DNA of 64,000 nucleotides from Agrostemma githago. Lineage: Eukaryota > Streptophyta > Magnoliopsida > Caryophyllales > Caryophyllaceae. A model generated the notes under the pieces. It was not told where the DNA came from, searched no databases, and saw nothing but the letters and a program-made list of their open reading frames with translations. This document shows positions 57,623 through 64,000 of the stretch, piece by piece. The position numbers and the translations under genes are program-made. Numbering within the stretch: position 1 is the first letter of the stretch; each line of letters opens with the position of its first letter. Where the stretch lies: assembly GCA_958450325.1 (NCBI GenBank), contig OY288247.1, forward strand, positions 55,121,701 through 55,185,700, written 5' to 3'.

Positions 57623-60600
57623 ATCCTCCCCACTAAAAGAACGTTTCGTCCTCGAAACTAAGATTAAGCCGAAAGGAAATTGAGGTTTAACTTACTCGAA
57701 GAGATGAAAATACCTATTCCGCATAAAAACAATTTTGATTTTAAATGAAAATTTTACAACTTTTAAAGTGATACGAAATCGAATACAAATATTTATTCCA
57801 AGAGGATTAAAATATTTTAAATTAATGAAATCATAAAGTAAAGTTATTTGATAAAATATTGACGTCAGATAACATTGTAAACGAACTCGAAGAAAATTGG
57901 GTAACCAAACATTTTCAAAACAAAAGTAAAACAATTTTTGCTTAAGAGATTCGATAATAATTGTTTTTATGATGAAACAAAATTTTGTTTATAGAAATCA
58001 AAATTTGTAGTTAGTAAAAATCAAACTAGTCGTCAAACATTTTCAATAACAGATTCAAAAGTCCACCAGCAAAAAAGTGAAACTAATTCCAAATTGTTAA
58101 AATTTCGGAAATGTTATCAAAGTAATTATGAAAGTTTTCAAAAATATTATCAAACTTGAACATTCAAAATAATTTCGACAATGTTAAAACGCTTTACATA
58201 AATAATCCTATAAAAATTGAAGTATTTGGAAATACGAAAGTCTTCATAAAATTTTGATCGCTAAAAAAAATCAAAAATTAAAATAATTTCGAAATAATGT
58301 AAAAATAAATTTTTAAGGCATTTTGAAACTGATCTGAATATAAATATCAACCAAAGATAAAACAAACGTGAGGTATAAAGTTCTTAAATTATAATTAAAA
58401 AATGTTAAATTTCACGATAACCCAAAATGTTAAATTGTTCAAAGTTATTACAAAATGGGGAGTTTTAAAATTTGAAATTATGCTTCAAAATGTTAGAATT
58501 TCATGAAAATCAAAAATTTGTAGATTAGTCAAACTTTTCATAACACAAGTTTGGGGAAAATAATAAATGGATAAATAGAGTTAAAGTCAACGACAAATCG
58601 AAACAAAAGTTTTTAAACCCGATAAAGAAGTCGAAAGGGATTGGCTGATAAAGAAAAAGAAGCGGGATACAAGAGAAGCTAAGGGGAGGACGAATTTGAT
58701 AGCCAAATAGAACTCTCAAGGATTGAAGAGTAAATTAACCATCTCGAGATACCCAGTACGAATCCCACAACACGGGTTCCTAATTTCCATCAAATAACGT
58801 TAAATATAATATTAGGCACTAGGTGGTACTACTCGGTCACAATCTCCAAAAATGTCTTATGTGACTATCCAATCGTTCAAGCAACACGATACTAATCCCC
58901 AAATACTTTATAATCAAATTCATAACTAAGATTCCAACGGTTAACAAAACATACCGAAACCCTTGATCGATAAGGCTCCTAGTTTCAAACTCATAAGGTT
59001 TGAACTCGAGGTATGCTCCAAATTTCTCGAGTAAGGAACACTAAACAAGGTCCACCAATATAACAATGCTCGGGCACAGAATCCTCAAAATTATTACCAA
59101 CATGTTTATAATGCCACAAGTAAAGAAGTTGGGGAAAGTATAACAAATCCTCAAACACGCTCAAACCTATAGGTAATGGCGCAAACACTCACATCTTCAA
59201 ACACGTCATAGGGCTAAGGTTTCTAAAAATTCCACCAAATTTCATATTGTATCAGCGAAACCACCAAAATATTTATTAACTCAACGAAGCCACAATCTCG
59301 TTGGTCTAAGGTTATAACAGTCCCAATAAGATGATCTGTGTTATAGTATTCCTCAAAACAGCACAATAAAACCAAACTGTGATTGTGCAAGATAGTTCTC
59401 TTCTCCAGGGACAACAACAATTTATCCCAGTTAGATCACTCAACTCCAAAGTTCATAGGTTACAACCTTAAACGATGATAAACGATCTAATCCTTAAGAA
59501 ATACCGGTAACCTATGTCAACCAAAATTTCTAACGACATTAATGAAAACCTTCAATGGTACCACAACACTCAGGCTAACACCTTAAAAAATACTCTATGA
59601 TCCCAAATATTCACAATGCATCCATTAAATAAGCATTATGTAAGAATCCAAAGTTGTAATATTATCAGTTACAATTAGTTTGGTTCTAGGTTAGGTACTA
59701 GGTATCCATCAAATATGACATACTCTTACTACTCCCAAATATATCCAACTCTAAGTACCCCAAAATAATCAAGGTAACCTATAACCCAAGGTTCAGTGTC
59801 TAAAGTATCATCCTAATTCCATCAAGCAACATTTTGCTATTCAAATTAATCCTCGAGAATTTTTACTTGCTTAGAAGGTAGGGCAGACTCAAAATCCTCA
59901 AACCAGGTAACAAGGGTTTACTAAACTTCAAACATCCATAACTTTTCACGGGGTTCACTTTGGCGAAAATCGGTCAAACCAAAAAATCTCAAGAGGAAAG
60001 ATGGTAAAGTAGGAGAATTAATCGAAGACTTATCACAAGAGTGAAGACGAGAGCTTATAAGAGAAGAGTTAGAAGAAGTAGAGGAAGGAAGGGAGAAATC
60101 GATGATCCTATAATACTAAGTTCTAGAACCAGAGGAAAATCTTCGGACCTCCAGAGTTCCCGAGGGGACTAAAAGGATTACTTTATCTTCTTGTAGAGGA
60201 ACGAGCACACAAGTCTTGGGTCGCTCCATCTGGATCTACTACTGCAAGGTCACGGAACAGGGATCTACTCTTGATAATCTAACCTGTAGCTTGAGCAAAC
60301 TAAACCAAAGCTGAAAAGTCACCATTGTCATCTTTCTTGGAGCACCAAGTTGTCCACTCGAGTCAGCAGGCGTTGAGAGTGCTGAGCAGATCTTCTCCCG
60401 ATCTGGAGAAGCATATCAGCATCTTGTTCTTTCATCTTCTTCTCGATAAAAGAAACGAATATTCAATGCTAGTCATTGAGTTACAAGCACAAATAATCCT
60501 AACAGTTAAGTCCTTATTTGTTTCTACCCATTTCTAATAATATTTTTATTTACTGTTTGAATAATTTACTGGTATTTTCCTTAATTTCAGGTTAAGCGTT

Positions 60601-60626
60601 GGATGCAGTGATGCTCTGATTACAAC
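57623..60626 (-). mobile_element. Family B internal region Int4 (uninterrupted, 3004 bp)
   Basis: The second uninterrupted internal region besides Int1 and the best match to it. Its primer site complement (60613-60624) is damaged (gattacaac for gataccaac). Small frames match those of Int1 but carry no known domain. Confidence 0.8.
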
Positions 60627-61644
60627 TGTAATCCCCTAAAAAAATCTAACGCGATACAGTGGCGGAAACACTGTAGAGTCGGGATTAAAACACACTGTAA
60701 CTATGTCTTAAAAATTAAAATGAAAAAATCAAACAATAGGCCATGAATAAAAATGGCCAGAATTTAAAACAATCCATAAAAGGGGTCTGAACAATCCATA
60801 AGACAAAATTATTAAATTAAACAAGCAGGATCCACACTGCTCGCTAGCCCACACCCGAAAACACGTATACCTGCCATGTTAAAACATAACAGACAAAATC
60901 AGTGGGGAGCAATGTCAACGTTCTCTCAGCCATATAAAAGGATTTTAAAACTGTAATTACTACTCAACCATAATAGGACGACAACTTATAAATGCGTGGC
61001 CCTACTTTAAGACAATGCACACCCCTCCTGAGATTACCTGTCACCCAGTTCAACTTATGACGGCTACTTACTGCGAGGCCTAAGCTTAAGGTCAAAATGT
61101 ACACAACTCCCGGGATACCTATCACCCGGTTCAACAACGAATGTACGGATTCCTGATACACTAGCCTTATAGTTGATGTCAAAAACGTAGACCCTAGAAT
61201 ATATTACTCTAACCTCACACTTGTCCTTATTCCATAACTCCGAAACAAAGCCATTATCGATATTCAAAAGATATAATCATTATAAACAATAAGAGAACAA
61301 AAGGAAAAAGGATCACTTTCCAAAAAAGAAAACTTTCTATTTTAGGAAACTTCTCTTTTTAGAAACTTTACTAAAATAGCATCATATCAAAATAGAGATA
61401 ATATTAGTTTATACTAGTACAACACTTTAGTAAACGATATAGATTTATAAAACTAGTACTTTCGGCCTTAACGATATTAATTATCAAAGTGAGTGCATTT
61501 AGGTTTATGAAATTATTAAAATATCTTGCAAGTGTTCATAAAATGATTAAAAATGTCTTAAACATTTTAATACTACTAATCAGGGTGTTTTAAAACTTTA
61601 CGAAACTAAAATTCCTTAATTATTATTAGTTTTGACAGTACGAT
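60627..61644 (-). mobile_element. Family B LTR copy L5 (partial)
   Basis: Starts TGTAATCCCC and follows the other LTRs until cgat at 61644, where similarity stops abruptly. Compared with L2 it lacks about 285 bp between tactact and ctactcaacc near 60958-60966, with ctact at both breakpoints. Confidence 0.82.
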
Positions 61645-62121
61645 GCGTCCTTTAAATCGCATTCTTATCCAGGGTCGATAAAAGAAACCTCAGCCGCTTG
61701 AATGTAAGCGCCTTAATTTTGTGGTGCTAGGGTTTGGGCGCCTCAAAATCAGGTTGCCCGAAGACTCGCGCCTGACTTTTCAGCTGTAGACAAAGATCGG
61801 GTTAATCCGGACACGGTTTTCAATAACCGAAGAACGTACACCCGTCCACTAGCAAAAGGAGCAATAATCCAACCGAGTCAACCTCCCGGGCGCAGTAACC
61901 AAACACATTATCATCCCCGGCGGAGCGACCCACTATATTGTCCTCCCTAGCAGAACATCACATAAGCCAGCATAGCCTGTTACACAAACCAATAAAAATC
62001 CCCCAACAGTACTCATCAGCTCAAGCCACTCTTCGATACCTAATTCAAATAGCAAACCCTTCCACAAAGTTGCAAAAACAAATCGATTACCCTAGCAAGT
62101 CTTCCATCCAAAGCAGCCGAA
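61645..62121. other. Unidentified fragment, right edge
   Basis: GC content rises here. A degenerate 30-bp repeat (about three units, roughly 61885-61970; cctcccgggcgcagtaacc, catccccggcggagcgaccc) translates to a Pro/Arg/Ser-rich 10-residue repeat with stops. It may be the tail of a gag-like or trailer region of the LTR element that starts at 62122, but nothing is recognised with confidence. Confidence 0.35.
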
Positions 62122-63132
62122 TGTAGACACCCTGATTTGGACCTGGTGGTTGCAGGAACGTCCGAGAAACACTCGATGATGATTGGATAGCAACACAACA
62201 CACGATGTTTAGATGATTTTTCTATAAGAACGGATCAAATATTACTCAGAGAAATTAATTCAACATCAAGACGGTCTTAGTCGTGTCATTACGGTCGCGT
62301 CAATACTAACTAGAATAAACTCCGAATCCGGGGCTCCGATTCGGTCTCGAAACACGCAAAGTCAAACTCGTGTCAACGTGTCAGACCGAGTCGAACATCG
62401 AGATGTGCACCCGAGGCCCATTGGCGCGCTAGAGCAAGCGTATAAAGTCTTAACGAACAAGCAATCACAAAGATCACGTATATCTCTGTTTTGGAAACTT
62501 TTCATATCGGATCTTCAAAATCTCAAATGCCCATTGGGACGCACCTGAGAATCACGTCGCCTAGACCCATGCACCTCAATCCTGAGTCACACGTCGTGCT
62601 GCGCTCGAGAACTCGGATTGAACAGCGAGAAAAACTATAAATTCCCCATCCTTCGCTCATAATCGATACACAACACATTCCTCTCCTCTTACGAGCTCCA
62701 CACAACTTGCAGCTCTTCTTTAGCGTTGCATTTCACGACATTAGGAACGATCCACTCAACCGTTATCTCTTCGATTCTCATTCCACGAATCAACGCTACT
62801 CTTCGTAGTTCCTCGAGTTTCTAACTTGAAAAGACGAAAAAGGGCACCTGTGTTGATCCGTTGACTTGCCTCCCTACGGTAGTGAAGCTGCCAAAATCAT
62901 CGCAGGACCTTAAGGAGGATCACTTCGTACAATTCGATATCGTCACTAGGTTGTCATCTAAACCAAACTTTACATATCGCACTTTAATTATCCATTTTTA
63001 CGTCGTCAAGTCCGACCTATGTAGATACTAATTCCACGACGCGTCCACCCTTTGCAATCCAAATGGTGTACAAGCCTTACTTCTGTTTGTCTCAGTCAAG
63101 ACCAACTCGTCTAAAATACGTAACATCCACAA
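62122..63132 (+). mobile_element. Probable diverged Tat-type LTR, plus orientation
   Basis: Begins TGTAGACACC and shares with the Tat LTR start (read on its own sense strand) words such as gatgatgattgga near 62177. It ends at ACATCCACA (63132), so TG..CA ends with matching inverted termini. A TATA box CTATAAATT at 62635-62643 is followed by a CT-rich leader. No target duplication is visible (ccgaa / aattc), so the right edge and solo status are uncertain. Confidence 0.5.
62635..62643 (+). promoter_or_regulatory. TATA box of the plus-strand LTR
   Basis: CTATAAATT, about 510 bp inside the LTR start, followed by pyrimidine-rich sequence. Confidence 0.5.
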
Positions 63133-63159
63133 ATTCAACCTCAATTACTAAAATGCCTT

Positions 63160-64000
63160 GTGGACGTCTGTCCGCACCGCCCGGGACCGATCCGGTTTTC
63201 CAATGTATGGCGACGGCCACCCACGCGGCCCCCTCCCTACCGGGGGCCGGTCCGATCTCGTGTACGGGACGATGTCTCGGACCTCGATTCGGATGACGAT
63301 TCGGACTTGTACTAGACGGGCGCGAGCACCCGTGTTTCCGTTGGAATCGATAGAGTCGTGGTTGTTAATGTTTAAAGGCCGATATGTTTGGTAAGGCGAC
63401 CTTTTTAGTGAACTAAATTCGTTGTCGATTTGTGGAGTCGCCACCGAGTCAATTATGGGGACTCGGAAACCGTTCAACTCAACTTTAATCCTTAGCCGGC
63501 TCAAAGCTGAGGGGCACAGGACATAAAGATAAAGACTTGTACCCTTAAGCACTCCATGCCTGGAATGACTCTCATTGCCAATGGTTTCGGACATCCGAAA
63601 ACCGTCGATTCTGAGTAAGGGGTGAGGGTACGTATTGGGAAGCCAACATCCGATAGATATCAACACCCAATCTCGCCCGCACTATAGCGGCCTCTACTAA
63701 TCAATCGGTGAGGTGATAACTTTGTTCCTTTGTTGTGGTGGAAGTACTGTAACATCCATTGTTTTCACCATATATATCTTTTGCTATGTCGGTTGTTTAA
63801 GGACAAGTAAGTTTGGTCGTCGAAGTAGTTGTGTTTACATTCTTTGCATGTTATTTCACGTGACAAGCAGGCCATGAAAAGATGCACATAGGAGAGTAGA
63901 GAGTACTGGTATTATACGTATTAACTAGTCAGTTTTAACGCGATAATACGAATATTAGTCGTTCTCGTGATATACCTTACCTGGTATTCTGCTTAAGATG
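63160..64000 (-). mobile_element. Diverged Tat-type LTR, partial (window edge)
   Basis: Starts TGTGGACG. It contains ggagtcgccaccga near 63435 and the conserved block ctgagtaaggggtgagggta at 63565-63700 with gcggcctctacta after it, in the same order as the other Tat LTRs. The rest is strongly diverged, and no palindromes are found before the window ends. Confidence 0.7.

Noticed and set aside
62523..62705. Minus-strand 60-residue Cys-rich ORF as a small secreted peptide
   Set aside because: It lies across the promoter and leader of an LTR, without a signal peptide or spaced Cys pattern.

Overview
The window is plant nuclear DNA made almost entirely of transposable elements. I find no host gene, rRNA or tRNA. 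The families point to a flowering plant: a Ty3/gypsy element of the Tat/Ogre lineage with a second, archaeal-type RNase H, a plant L1-type LINE with a zf-RVT tail, and large AT-rich LTRs beginning TGTAACACCC with an initiator-Met-type primer site. The depth of nesting suggests heterochromatin. I cannot name the species; a member of the Caryophyllales would be only a weak guess.

The backbone (5717-61644) is a head-to-tail array of one non-coding LTR element, here called family B, read on the minus strand. The order is LTR(L1, cut)-internal(Int1)-LTR(L2)-Int2-LTR(L3)-Int3-LTR(L4)-Int4-LTR(L5, cut). Each LTR is about 3.4 kb and each internal part about 3.0 kb once later insertions are removed. 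Neighbouring units share a single LTR. Each copy carries different later insertions, so the copies are genuinely separate and the array is older than the insertions.

Insertions into the array, left to right: a family C element (LTR 4088-5716, internal region 1706-4087), itself carrying a Tat LTR (1-1705); an inverted solo family B LTR inside L2 (13383-16915); a solo Tat LTR (18356-20931) and a 5'-truncated L1 LINE (21439-25114) inside Int2; a complete Tat element (29309-44904) inside L3; a solo Tat LTR (48410-50829) inside Int3; and another (52547-54911) inside L4. Most boundaries are confirmed by target-site duplications (TSDs) and by the uninterrupted sequence in sister array units. The right edge (61645-64000) holds an unidentified fragment and two diverged Tat-type LTRs in opposite orientations.

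The complete Tat element (15.6 kb) has gag-pol on the minus strand. It encodes Gag with a zinc knuckle, protease, RT, RNase H, archaeal-type RNase H and integrase, and it is broken by two stops and two frameshifts. Downstream of pol, on the opposite strand, lies an apparently complete gene layout: TATA box, CT-rich leader, exon 1, a 311-bp intron, exon 2 and an AATAAA signal. Its product resembles the plant-mobile-domain/DUF7745 proteins carried by some Tat elements. The intron and two places in the Tat LTR (upstream of the TATA box, and far downstream of it) share an unusual module: pairs of 12-14 bp palindromes (core ACTCGATCGAGT) set 20-23 bp apart, repeated every 70-73 bp.
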